Positions 8,529 through 16,254 of a DNA stretch of 64,000 nt are shown here, one piece after another. Location: contig NZ_FOQY01000020.1 of NCBI RefSeq assembly GCF_900113865.1, forward strand, positions 62,001 to 126,000, written 5' to 3'. The notes under the pieces are model-generated. The model had not been told where the DNA came from. It worked only from the letters and a program-made list of their open reading frames with translations, and searched no databases. This DNA is from Streptosporangium canum. Lineage in GTDB: Bacteria > Actinomycetota > Actinomycetes > Streptosporangiales > Streptosporangiaceae. The translations under genes were made by a program, and so were the position numbers. Numbering within the stretch: the stretch's first letter is position 1; each line of letters starts with the position of its first letter.

Positions 8529-8912
8529 ATGAACGACCACGCGGACAACGACACTCCCGACCGCCGGGCCCGCGGATTGGAGATCATGAAGCGGGTCCAC
8601 GGATGGGACCACCTCGGTGACGGTCCCGGCGATTTCTTTGGAATGACCGTCGAGCACCTGTTCGCCGAGGTGTGGTCCAGGGACGGGCTGAGCGTGCGGG
8701 ACCGGCGGTTGCTGCTGCTCGGCCTCCTCGTCGGCCAGAGCATGGACGACGCGCTCGGGCTCCAGCTCGACGCGGCGCTGCGCACCGGGGAGCTCACCCC
8801 GGACGAGCTCCGCGAGATCGTCGTCTTCCTCACCCACTACGCGGGCTGGCCACGTGGCGCCAGGCTCAACACCCAGGTCGAGGAGCTGATCGACCGGGTC
8901 ATGAAGCCGTAG
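8529..8912 (+). CDS. Carboxymuconolactone decarboxylase family protein
   Basis: A 127-residue alpha-helical protein of the CMD/AhpD superfamily, near the usual length of gamma-carboxymuconolactone decarboxylases. Landmarks are the N-terminal GLEIMKRVHG, the RDRRLLLLGLLVGQ helix, and LREIVVFLTHYAGWPRGARL, which matches the HYAGWP motif of the decarboxylase branch. The CxxC of AhpD-like peroxidases is absent. No other protocatechuate-pathway gene is present, so the role as a true decarboxylase is uncertain. Its upstream region of about 115 bases follows a clear dyad, suggesting regulated single-gene expression. Confidence 0.85.
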   Translation: MNDHADNDTPDRRARGLEIMKRVHGWDHLGDGPGDFFGMTVEHLFAEVWSRDGLSVRDRRLLLLGLLVGQSMDDALGLQLDAALRTGELTPDELREIVVFLTHYAGWPRGARLNTQVEELIDRVMKP

Positions 8913-9061
8913 CTCCGCGTCCCCGCCCCGCGCGCCGGCCCCGCCTCGCCTGCGGTCGGCGGCGGACGGGTGTCTGCGGCCTATCCGCCCGGAGACACCC
9001 GGTGTCCTCGCCCGGTGCCGGGTGCCGGACGGCCGGGGACTCCGGGCGCCGGACAGCCGGC

Positions 9062-10321
9062 TCAGAGGCACTCGACGTTGGGGCCCCGGCAGCGGTTGCG
9101 CGTGTCGAAGACGAAGGCGCCCATCTGCTCGACCAGCTCGTAGTCGAAGCAGTCGTGGTCGGTGAGGATCACGACCGCGTCGGCCAGGGCCAGCTCCCGG
9201 CCCGTGGGCCTGACGATCTCGATCCCCGGCGGCAGCAGGGAGTCGTCCACGTGCGGATCGGCGGCCCGCACGTCCGCGCCCAGCTTCCACAGGGCCCTGG
9301 CCACCTCGATGGCGGGCGACTCCCGGCAGTCGCCCGCGTTCTTCTTGTAGGCGAGTCCCAGCAGGAGCACCCGGCTCCCCCTGATCGACTTGGACCGCTG
9401 GTTCAGCCCGAGGATCAGCCGGTGCACGACGTGGTCGGGCATGTGGTCGTTGATGTCGTTGGCCAGTTCCACGAACCGGAAGTTGTGCCCCAGGCTGCGC
9501 TTGACCTTCCACGACAGGTAGGACGGGTCGATTGGCAGGCAGTGACCTCCGACCCCGGGTCCCGGAGTGAAGCGCATGTAGCCGAACGGCTTGGTGGAGG
9601 CGGCGTCGATCGCCTCCCAGACGTCGATCCCGAGCTGCTGCGCGAAGATCGACAGCTCGTTCACCAGGGCGATGTTGACATGCCTGAAGGTGTTCTCAAG
9701 GAGCTTGCACAGCTCGGCCACCTGCAGCGAGGAGACGGGTACGACCTCCTGCACGATCCGCGTGTAGAACGCCCCGATCTTCTCCAGGGAGACCGCGTCG
9801 ATCCCGGACACGACCTTCGGCGTGTTCTCCAGCCGCCACTGGGAGTTGCCCGGGTCGATCCGCTCCGGGCTGTAGCCGAGGGAGAAGTCCCCGGGCGCCT
9901 GCAGCCCGGAGCCCTCCTCCAGCAGGGGCCGGAGATATTCCTCGGTGGTCCCGGGATAGGTGGTGGACTCCAGGACCACCGTCGCGCCCCGCCGCAGCAG
10001 CGGGGCGATCGACTCGCCGGCCGAGCCGATGTGGCGCAGGTCGGGAACGCCTTCACGGAGGGGCGTCGGCACCGTTATCACGCAGACGTCGAACCCCTCG
10101 GCGTCGGCGTAGTCGGTGCTGGCCAGGTAGCGACCGGAACGGTGGGCGGCGGCCAGCAGGTCGTCGCCGACGTCTTCGACGTAGGACTCGGCGGCGTTGA
10201 GCCGCTTGACCCGCCACTCGTCCACGTCGATCCCCACGACGTCGAACCCCGCGTCCACTGCTCGCATCGCCAGAGGCAGACCGACGTAACCCTGGCCGAC
10301 AACGACCAGCTTCTCTCTCAT
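9062..10321 (-). CDS. Nucleotide-sugar 6-dehydrogenase, WbpA/UDP-GlcNAc dehydrogenase type
   Basis: A 419-residue enzyme that would oxidise a UDP-sugar at C6 to the uronic acid using two NAD+. The NAD-binding motif VGQGYVGLP is at residues 8-16, PTPL at about 86, and the catalytic cysteine is C261 in PGVGGHCLPIDP. The flanking TKPFGYM and IDPSYLSWK, and GLAYKKN with RESPA, match the WbpA/WbpO/TviB group acting on UDP-GlcNAc or UDP-GalNAc better than UDP-glucose dehydrogenase. WecC (UDP-ManNAcA) is a more distant alternative. It lies at the left edge of the glycopolymer locus and probably supplies an N-acetyl-hexosaminuronate precursor. Confidence 0.92.
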   Translation of the reverse strand: MREKLVVVGQGYVGLPLAMRAVDAGFDVVGIDVDEWRVKRLNAAESYVEDVGDDLLAAAHRSGRYLASTDYADAEGFDVCVITVPTPLREGVPDLRHIGSAGESIAPLLRRGATVVLESTTYPGTTEEYLRPLLEEGSGLQAPGDFSLGYSPERIDPGNSQWRLENTPKVVSGIDAVSLEKIGAFYTRIVQEVVPVSSLQVAELCKLLENTFRHVNIALVNELSIFAQQLGIDVWEAIDAASTKPFGYMRFTPGPGVGGHCLPIDPSYLSWKVKRSLGHNFRFVELANDINDHMPDHVVHRLILGLNQRSKSIRGSRVLLLGLAYKKNAGDCRESPAIEVARALWKLGADVRAADPHVDDSLLPPGIEIVRPTGRELALADAVVILTDHDCFDYELVEQMGAFVFDTRNRCRGPNVECL

Positions 10322-10831
10322 GTCAGGACCCCCGTCACTTCGAGATGAGATATGACCCGACTGTACGAGTCGGGCGTTTCATAACGCCGATTCGGCAGTG
10401 GCACGGGCGTGTCGCCCTCCGGCCGGCTCCGGCGATATTGAAAAGCGGATCGGGACGGCCACCGGCAATGTGGCCGGCCCGTCCGACCGCACAACCTTAT
10501 TAATGATGTTTTCTCACTAACTTTCCCGTCGTCCCGCCATGTTCAAAACAGGTGAAAACGGGAGGTGGGCCGAAAATCGCCGTGACGGCCGGGCAGATCC
10601 GCAGGCGGTAGCCGCTGGAAACCTGGCAGATCCGCAGGCGGTAGTCACCGGAGAGGGCCGCCCGGACCGGTCGCCGCCCGGCGCCGGCCAGGTCCGCGAA
10701 CGGGAAACCTCACAGGTCCGACCTAGTTCCCGAAGAGCCGGATTTTTCGCTTCCCGAATTTTCTCAGATATTCCGGTGGCATTACTGACGGACCACGCGG
10801 CCGGACGGACCGGCTACGTATCGTGTCGGCC
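10322..10831. other. 510-bp divergent intergenic region at the left edge of the glycopolymer locus
   Basis: It holds a small hairpin with arms CCCGACT/AGTCGGG (10356-10374), a second with arms GGCCAC/GTGGCC (10457-10475), an AT-rich patch around 10495-10520, and a 20-bp direct repeat (10592-10611, 10625-10644). An open frame at 10539-10835 has no codon bias or recognisable protein. The region probably holds the promoters of the dehydrogenase and methyltransferase genes. Confidence 0.5.
10592..10644. repeat. 20-bp exact direct repeat
   Basis: GGCAGATCCGCAGGCGGTAG occurs at 10592-10611 and again at 10625-10644, a period of 33 bases (about three helical turns). This spacing would suit two regulator molecules on one face of the DNA. 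Confidence 0.6.
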
Positions 10832-11629
10832 ATGAGCATCCGCGCTGTCGTTCGCAACGCCGCACGCCCGTCCTATCTTCCGGTCATGACGCACAAAATA
10901 TGGTTACGAATGGTCGTGGGGCACGAGCGGGAAAGGGCCGCCGCCACCAGATGGGCGTCCGAACGGGCGGAGAACGTCAATGAATGGGGAAGGAACATTG
11001 ACGCGGCCCTCTGGAGGGAGGGCGAGGAGTTCGCGATGTCCCTGGCCGAATCGGCGCGGCCACAGGTGCAGAGGCTTGTCGCCGCCGGTGTGGACCTGGG
11101 GGGACCGGGCGGCATCGAGCTCCTGTATTTCCTCACCCGCCTTCTGCGCCCCACCATGGCGGTGGAGACGGGAGTGGCCGCCGGTTGGTCCACATCGGCG
11201 ATTCTCGCGGCGATGCGGGCGAACGGGGTCGGCCACCTCCATTCAAGCGACTTTCCTTTCTTCCGCCTCCCGGACCCCGAGCGGTATATCGGATACCTCG
11301 TCCCCGGGGATCTCAGGGACTTGTGGACCCTCCGCATCAAAGGAGACCGCAGGAATCTCGAGGAGATTCTCCTGCCTGGGACGGAGGTGAGCCTCCTGCA
11401 CTACGACTCGGACAAGACGAGAAATGGGCGGGAGTTCTTTCTTCGACGGTCGAGGCCTCACCTGACCGAGAACCACGTCATCGTCATGGACGACATCCAG
11501 GACAATCTGGTCTTCCGGGAGTACGCGGAGGCACAACCCCTCTTCCGCGTCTTCGAATACATGGGGAAGTACATCGGCATGACAGGACCGGGACTGGCGG
11601 CCGTGGAGCGGGGGGCGTCCACGGGATAA
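10832..11629 (+). CDS. Class I SAM-dependent methyltransferase (Methyltransf_24-like)
   Basis: A 265-residue protein with motif I as VETGVAAGWSTSAIL (about residues 115-129), an acidic loop SSDFPFF, and motif IV-like HVIVMDDIQDN (about 220). This order matches the methyltransferase family found in sugar and polysaccharide loci (Methyltransf_24, CmcI-like). I use ATG 10832. A GTG at 10823 adds three residues. No Shine-Dalgarno is visible, and TACGTAT at 10815-10821 could be a -10 giving a near-leaderless message. Position beside the dehydrogenase suggests methylation of the surface glycan or its precursor. Substrate is not known. Confidence 0.8.
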   Translation: MSIRAVVRNAARPSYLPVMTHKIWLRMVVGHERERAAATRWASERAENVNEWGRNIDAALWREGEEFAMSLAESARPQVQRLVAAGVDLGGPGGIELLYFLTRLLRPTMAVETGVAAGWSTSAILAAMRANGVGHLHSSDFPFFRLPDPERYIGYLVPGDLRDLWTLRIKGDRRNLEEILLPGTEVSLLHYDSDKTRNGREFFLRRSRPHLTENHVIVMDDIQDNLVFREYAEAQPLFRVFEYMGKYIGMTGPGLAAVERGASTG

Positions 11630-11992
11630 CAGCGCCTTCCACCCGCTTCCCCGCGGGTCCGGCGCCGCCGCTCCCGGAGGTACACGGAGTTCAATATACA
11701 AATATATCCATATATTTCTCTACTTACGACACGACCGCCACCCCCCTGAAGAGGCACTCACCTGCGAAAACAGGGAACCCTTCTGGAGCTCCAAGGTAAG
11801 CAGTAAACAACAGTCATCATGGATAAAATGCATTCCAATGGCGCATCAAAGGAGGTTCTCCTTGATCGCATATGAGCCCATATGAGCCCATATCCTCCAC
11901 CACCCCATACCCCCACTGTCGATTTTTGATGATTACCGGCCGCCGACAGGCCGGATGTCCGATACAACATGAGATCAGCAAGGAGTAGGTCA
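11630..11992. other. Intergenic region with AT-rich patch and tandem decamer repeat
   Basis: Unusually AT-rich for this genome near 11693-11725. A decamer CATATGAGCC is repeated in tandem at 11869-11878 and 11879-11888, with a partial third copy at 11889-11893. A hairpin with arms ATCAAAGGAG/CTCCTTGAT is at about 11846-11867. A possible 18-codon ORF at 11819-11875 has no Shine-Dalgarno. The region probably holds the promoter and leader of the ice-binding-like gene. Confidence 0.5.
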
Positions 11993-13729
11993 ATGTCCAG
12001 CCCCCAGAACAACACGTCCGGCCAAACAGCCGGCAGAGCAGCACCGGCGGAGTCACGACGGGAAACGGCCGCCGGGCGGATTCCACCGGATCAGGAAAGA
12101 GCGCTTACCCATCGCGCGAAGCGCCCTCGGGAGGTCACCCCCGCGGCCGGCGCCGTCTCCCGTCGCGCCGTCCGGCGGAACGCCGGCCGCTTCCTGCTGG
12201 GAGGGGCCATCGCCACCGTCCTGGTGATGGGCGTGGTCGCCACCGCGATCCCAAGCAGGGCCAGCGCGAAACCGAACAAGGGCGGCGCGAAACCGAGCAG
12301 CGCCGGCGCGTCACCGATAAACCTCAACAGCGCCGCGCCCTTCGGGGTCCTCGCCCAGACCGCGGTCAGCAACACCAACCTCACCTCGGTCACCGGGGAT
12401 CTCGGAGTGAGCCCGGGTTCCTCGATCGTCGGCTTCCCCCCCGGCACCGTGTCGGGAACCATCCACAACAATGACGCCGTCGCGGCGCAGGCCATGTCCG
12501 ACGCGACGGCCGCCTACAACAACGCCGCCGGGCAGACACCTGACGCCACGCTGGCCCCGCAACTGGGCGGGACGACACAGGCCCCCGGGGTCTACAACTC
12601 CTCCACCGGAAACTTCTCGATAACCGGCACGCTCAACCTCGACGCCCAGGGCAACCCCGACGCCGTCTTCATCTTCCAGGCGTCCACCCTCAGCACGGCG
12701 AACGTCAGCAACATCAATCTCCTGCACGGCGCGCAGGCGAACAACGTCTTCTGGCAGATCAGCAACAGCGCGACCCTGGGAACGTACTGCACGTTCCGGG
12801 GGAACGTGCTGGCGCAGAACTCGGTCACGGTGAGCACGGGCGCCGCCGCCTTCGGCCGCGTCTTCGCCGTCAACGGCACGATCGGCACCCAGGGCACCGG
12901 CGGCATACCCGCCACCCGCGTCACCGTGCCGAACGACCCGCCCACCACCACGACCCTCGCCTCGTCGCTCAATCCCTCCTGGCAGGGCAGTCCGGTGACC
13001 TTCACCGCCACGGTGCAGGCGAACTCCGGCTCCGTCATCCCGGCCGGGGAACTGGTCTTCAAGGACGGCTCCACCATCGTCCGCTGGACCTCGGTCAGCC
13101 CTTCGGGCACCGCCACGTACACGACCTCAGGCCTCAGCCCTGGACAGCACTCGATCACCGCTGTCTATCTGGGCGGGGACACCTTCGACAACGAGGCCGT
13201 GATCCACTTCGCGCCGAGCACGTCGCCGGCGGTGTCCCAGACCGTGTCGGACAGCCTGTGGAACGCCGCGGCGACCCCTGCCACCGCGTCGCACCCCGAC
13301 AACCAGGCCGTCACGCTCGGCGTGAAGTTCAGGGCCTCGACGGCCGGAAGCGTCACCGGCATCCGCTTCTACAAGGGCGCTCTGAACACCGGCACCCACA
13401 CCGGAAGCCTCTGGACCAGCGGCGGCCAGCTCCTCAGCAGCGCGACCTTCTCCAATGAGACCGCCTCCGGATGGCAGCAGGTGACCTTCAACACGCCTGT
13501 CGCGCTCATCGCCAACACCACCTACATCGTCTCCTGCCACACGACCTCGGGCTTCTACTCGACGACGCGACCGTACTTCACCTCGCAGTACACCAACGGC
13601 TTCCTCACCGCCCTGGCCAACGGCGCGGAAGGCGGAAACGGCGTCTACGCCTACGGCGCCACCAACACCTTCCCCACGAACACCTACCAGGCCACGAACT
13701 ACTGGATCGATCTGATGTTCAACGTCTAG
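11993..13729 (+). CDS. Secreted ice-binding-like (DUF3494) protein with Ig-like and DUF4082 domains
   Basis: A 578-residue exported protein. ATG 11993 has AAGGAG at 11980-11985. An ATG at 11969 in the same frame lacks such a site. A long charged N-terminus precedes a hydrophobic export segment (about 63-86, ending PSRASA). The DUF3494 beta-helix fold spans about 100-310 (NLNSAAPFGVLAQTAVSNT, then GDLGVSPG, ending GRVFAVNGTIGTQ). An Ig-like repeat covers about 315-415 and a DUF4082 domain about 420-578 (LGVKFRASTAGSVTGIRFYKG). DUF3494 proteins act as ice binders or surface adhesins, and adhesion or matrix function is more likely here. The DUF4082 module is shared with the large protein at 16255, pointing to a common partner. 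It ends at a 12-bp hairpin. Confidence 0.88.
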   Translation: MSSPQNNTSGQTAGRAAPAESRRETAAGRIPPDQERALTHRAKRPREVTPAAGAVSRRAVRRNAGRFLLGGAIATVLVMGVVATAIPSRASAKPNKGGAKPSSAGASPINLNSAAPFGVLAQTAVSNTNLTSVTGDLGVSPGSSIVGFPPGTVSGTIHNNDAVAAQAMSDATAAYNNAAGQTPDATLAPQLGGTTQAPGVYNSSTGNFSITGTLNLDAQGNPDAVFIFQASTLSTANVSNINLLHGAQANNVFWQISNSATLGTYCTFRGNVLAQNSVTVSTGAAAFGRVFAVNGTIGTQGTGGIPATRVTVPNDPPTTTTLASSLNPSWQGSPVTFTATVQANSGSVIPAGELVFKDGSTIVRWTSVSPSGTATYTTSGLSPGQHSITAVYLGGDTFDNEAVIHFAPSTSPAVSQTVSDSLWNAAATPATASHPDNQAVTLGVKFRASTAGSVTGIRFYKGALNTGTHTGSLWTSGGQLLSSATFSNETASGWQQVTFNTPVALIANTTYIVSCHTTSGFYSTTRPYFTSQYTNGFLTALANGAEGGNGVYAYGATNTFPTNTYQATNYWIDLMFNV

Positions 13730-13745
13730 CGTTCCAGTAGTCGTC

Positions 13746-13772
13746 GCGGCCCCCGGCACAGCCGGGGGCCGC
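13746..13772. terminator. Hairpin terminator after the ice-binding-like gene
   Basis: Perfect 12-bp arms (13746-13757, 13761-13772) with a 3-base loop ACA begin 17 bases after the stop codon. Confidence 0.8.
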
Positions 13773-13861
13773 AGCTCGTGGCGGCCGCCAGCAGCCCCTC
13801 CCGCACGTCGAGCCCGTCACCGCAGAGGGGAACCTTCTCCCCGCCGACGAGGTCGGTGACG

Positions 13862-14023
13862 GACGGGGAGTACGTCGGCCGCATCCACGGGAGCGGGATG
13901 GGCCGGCCGACCTACGTGGTGCGTGAGTGGGCGGGATCGTCCGCCCCCGACGCTCCCCGGCCGCCCGCCGGTTCTAGCGTTCCCACGCGTGCGGGGGCCG
14001 GTTCCGCGTCAGATGAACGGTGA
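13862..14023 (+). pseudogene. Remnant of a GT2 polyprenyl glycosyltransferase (C-terminal end only)
   Basis: This frame reads GEYVGRIHGSGMGRPTYVV followed by REWAGSS. It matches the C-terminus of the intact GT2 at 25909-26901 (GEYIGRIHGSGMGRPAYVV, then RERAGSS) and ends in similar low-complexity residues and ER/DR plus stop. Nothing upstream of 13862 resembles the rest of that protein, and the fragment runs into the 3' end of the converging wecD-like gene. It is best read as the residue of a second GT2 copy lost by deletion. Confidence 0.75.
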
Positions 14024-14753
14024 CGACGGCCTGCACGGGTTCGAATCCGTATCTGGCCCACGCCCTCTGCACCCGCGTGTTGTGCCCCTGGGTGGAGATG
14101 ACGACCTCGGTCGCGCCACGGGCCAGCGCGCGATCCTCGACCGCCTTGAGCAGGTGGGCGTAGAGACCGCGCCCCTGAGCACCGGGGGCGATCCCGGCGA
14201 GCAGGATCTCCGTCCGGGAGGCGTCCTCCTCCAGCGTGGCCAGGCCGAGGACGTCGTCCGGGCCGGGCCCTCGCAGCACCAGGCATCGCCCCTCGGCGGC
14301 GGACCGCAGCGCCCATTCCCGGTAGCCCGCCAGCGCGTCGGCGACGTCGAACAGGGGGTTGGCCAGGTAGTGATTTCCGTACGCGGCGAAGATGGCGGAG
14401 ACCGACGCCCGCACCTCGGCGGGGCCGGTCGGCTCCGCCGTCCGCAGTTCCGGCGACGGCTCGGGCGCGCGGCCCTCTCCCGCGGGCAGGCGCCAGTGCG
14501 TCAGGCAGTCGGCGAACACGGCGGTCCGGCCGAGCGTGGTCAGTGCCGCGAACCAGCCGACGTTCTCCGCCGGATAGCGCAGCACGATGACGTCGGCGGC
14601 CGACTCCAGAACGGCCTCGCGGACCTCGGAGAAGGAGGATCGCGCCCCCAGCGGGACGGTGAGGCGCTCGACGGAGCAGCCGAACCGGGCGGACTCCAGC
14701 GGGGACTGCCGCATCTGTACGGCTTCCGCCTCCATCAGGTCATGCCAGCCCAT
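13974..14753 (-). CDS. wecD: GNAT acetyltransferase, WecD-like dTDP-fucosamine N-acetyltransferase
   Basis: A 259-residue protein with a WecD-like N-terminal region (ESARFGCSVERL, then VIVLRYPAENVGWFAAL) and a C-terminal GNAT fold: ILLAGIAPGAQGRGLYAHLL holds the acetyl-CoA loop (QGRGL) and YGFEPVQ the final strand. The ATG at 14753 shares one base with the stop of the wecE-like gene (TGATG), so translation is coupled. In enteric bacteria WecD acetylates dTDP-Fuc4N to dTDP-Fuc4NAc. The partnership with a convincing WecE makes the same step likely here. Overall similarity to WecD is modest, so the acceptor is inferred mainly from context. Confidence 0.78.
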   Translation of the reverse strand: MGWHDLMEAEAVQMRQSPLESARFGCSVERLTVPLGARSSFSEVREAVLESAADVIVLRYPAENVGWFAALTTLGRTAVFADCLTHWRLPAGEGRAPEPSPELRTAEPTGPAEVRASVSAIFAAYGNHYLANPLFDVADALAGYREWALRSAAEGRCLVLRGPGPDDVLGLATLEEDASRTEILLAGIAPGAQGRGLYAHLLKAVEDRALARGATEVVISTQGHNTRVQRAWARYGFEPVQAVVTVHLTRNRPPHAWER

Positions 14754-15907
14754 CAGCGCACCCGGTAGGTCAGGACGGCGTCGATCACACGTGCCAGGTC
14801 GGCCTCGTCCAGGTCGGGGAAGAGCGGTAGCCGTACCAGCTGGTCGGCGACCCTCTCCGTGACCGGGCACCCGCCCGGGGCCGGGCGCCCGTATCGCAGG
14901 CCCGCGGGTGCGGCGTGCAGCGGCTGGTAGTGGAACACCGCCTGCACTCCCCGGCCGGCCAGGTGGGCGATGAACGCCTGGCGGTTGTCCAGATCCGGGA
15001 GCAGCAGATAGTACAGGTGCGCCGGGTGCGCGCAGCCCTCCGGAACCATCGGCTGGGAGACCCCGTTCTCCGCGGCCCAGTCCACCAACTCCTCGTGGTA
15101 CCCGCGCCACACGGCGTGCCGCCGGGACTGGATCGCGCCGAACGATTCGAGCTGGGCGGTCAGCTGCGCGGCGAGAACGTCGGAGAGCAGGTAGCTGGAG
15201 CCGATGTCGACCCAGCGGTACTTGTCGACCTGGCCGCGGTAGAACCGGCCGCGGTCGGTGCCCTTCTCCCTGATGATCTCGGCGCGGGCGGCCAGGGCGG
15301 CGTCGTTCAGCAGCAGCGCGCCCCCCTCCCCGCACTGCGCGTTCTTGGTCGCGTGGAAGCTCTGGGCGGCCATGCGGCCGAACGATCCCAGAGGTCTGCC
15401 CCGATACGCCCCGCCCAGGCCATGGGCGTTGTCCTCGATGAGCGTGAGGCCGTGCCGTTCGCAGAGCTCCCCGATCGCCTCCATCTCGCAGGCGACACCC
15501 GCGTAGTGGACGACCACGACGGCCCGTGTCCGGTCGGTGACCGCCGCTTCGAGCCGCCGTTCGTCCACGTTGAGGGTGTCGGGCCTGCAGTCGGCGAACA
15601 CGGGAGTCGCCCCGCGCAGAGCGTAGGCGTTGGCCGTCGAGACGAAGGTGAACGACGGCATGATGACCTCGTCGCCCGGCCGCAGGTCGAGCAGCAGTGC
15701 CGACATCTCCAGCGCGTGCGTGCAGGAGGTGGTCAGCAGCGCCTCAGCCGCCCCTGTCATCTCCTTCAGCAGTCCGGTGGCCCGCCGGGTGAAAGGCCCG
15801 TCGCCGCAGGTGAAACCCTGTCGCACCGCTTCGGTGAGGTAGTCCAGCTCGTTGCCGGAGACATGTGTCCGGGTGAATGGGATGCTTTTCAGAACGGTTG
15901 CGCTCAC
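14753..15907 (-). CDS. wecE: dTDP-4-amino-4,6-dideoxygalactose transaminase (WecE/RffA, DegT family)
   Basis: A 384-residue PLP enzyme converting dTDP-4-keto-6-deoxyglucose to dTDP-Fuc4N with glutamate. It follows enteric WecE along its length: IPFTRTHVSGNELDYL, CGDGPFTRR, GDEVIMPSFTFVSTANA, VHYAGVACEM, the PLP lysine about 188 in SFHATKNAQCGEGG, IIREKGTDRGRFYRGQVDKY and DIGSSYLLSD. I place the start at GTG 15907, because the protein then begins close to the enteric one and the codon overlaps the stop of a 14-codon leader ORF. An in-frame ATG at 15961 would add 18 unrelated residues. RmlA and RmlB, which supply the substrate, are encoded 8-9 kb away. Confidence 0.9.
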   Translation of the reverse strand: MSATVLKSIPFTRTHVSGNELDYLTEAVRQGFTCGDGPFTRRATGLLKEMTGAAEALLTTSCTHALEMSALLLDLRPGDEVIMPSFTFVSTANAYALRGATPVFADCRPDTLNVDERRLEAAVTDRTRAVVVVHYAGVACEMEAIGELCERHGLTLIEDNAHGLGGAYRGRPLGSFGRMAAQSFHATKNAQCGEGGALLLNDAALAARAEIIREKGTDRGRFYRGQVDKYRWVDIGSSYLLSDVLAAQLTAQLESFGAIQSRRHAVWRGYHEELVDWAAENGVSQPMVPEGCAHPAHLYYLLLPDLDNRQAFIAHLAGRGVQAVFHYQPLHAAPAGLRYGRPAPGGCPVTERVADQLVRLPLFPDLDEADLARVIDAVLTYRVR

Positions 15908-15948
15908 GGCCGCAGTGAACAACGGGCGGACCAGCCGACACGCGTCAT
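15904..15948 (-). CDS. Possible 14-residue leader peptide upstream of wecE
   Basis: The ATG at 15948 follows a good Shine-Dalgarno (GGAAGG, about 15952-15957) and the ORF MTRVGWSARCSLRP ends in a TGA that overlaps the GTG start of wecE (GTGA). wecE itself has no Shine-Dalgarno, so ribosomes may reach it through this leader. There is no homology evidence, and chance cannot be excluded for so short an ORF. Confidence 0.4.
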   Translation of the reverse strand: MTRVGWSARCSLRP

Positions 15949-16254
15949 GGTTTCCTTCCATGGCGAACCGTTACGCAAGCCTTACGACGCCGGGCGGCCC
16001 GACGAGGATCATGATCGCCTGTGACAGCGGCCATCCGCCGCCACAGGGCCTCGAGAACCGAACACTCTTCCACCAAAAATGATCTTCTGACGCAAGAACG
16101 GCTTTGACGTCCGTCCTGCAGGGGTATCGCCGCCCCTCTAAGTGATACTGGCCAGAAATCGGATCTTGTCGCCTTTCCCCTGTTCCCGGCATTCACCCGT
16201 CCGGCGTGCCTGCCAGTGCGGCGATCAGAGGTCACACCACATGGCGAGAGAAAG

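Noticed and set aside
10539-10835. 98-codon ORF in the divergent region
   Set aside because: Contains both 20-bp repeats, lacks codon bias and has no similarity.
11819-11875. 18-codon ORF before the ice-binding-like gene
   Set aside because: No Shine-Dalgarno and not coupled to a following gene.
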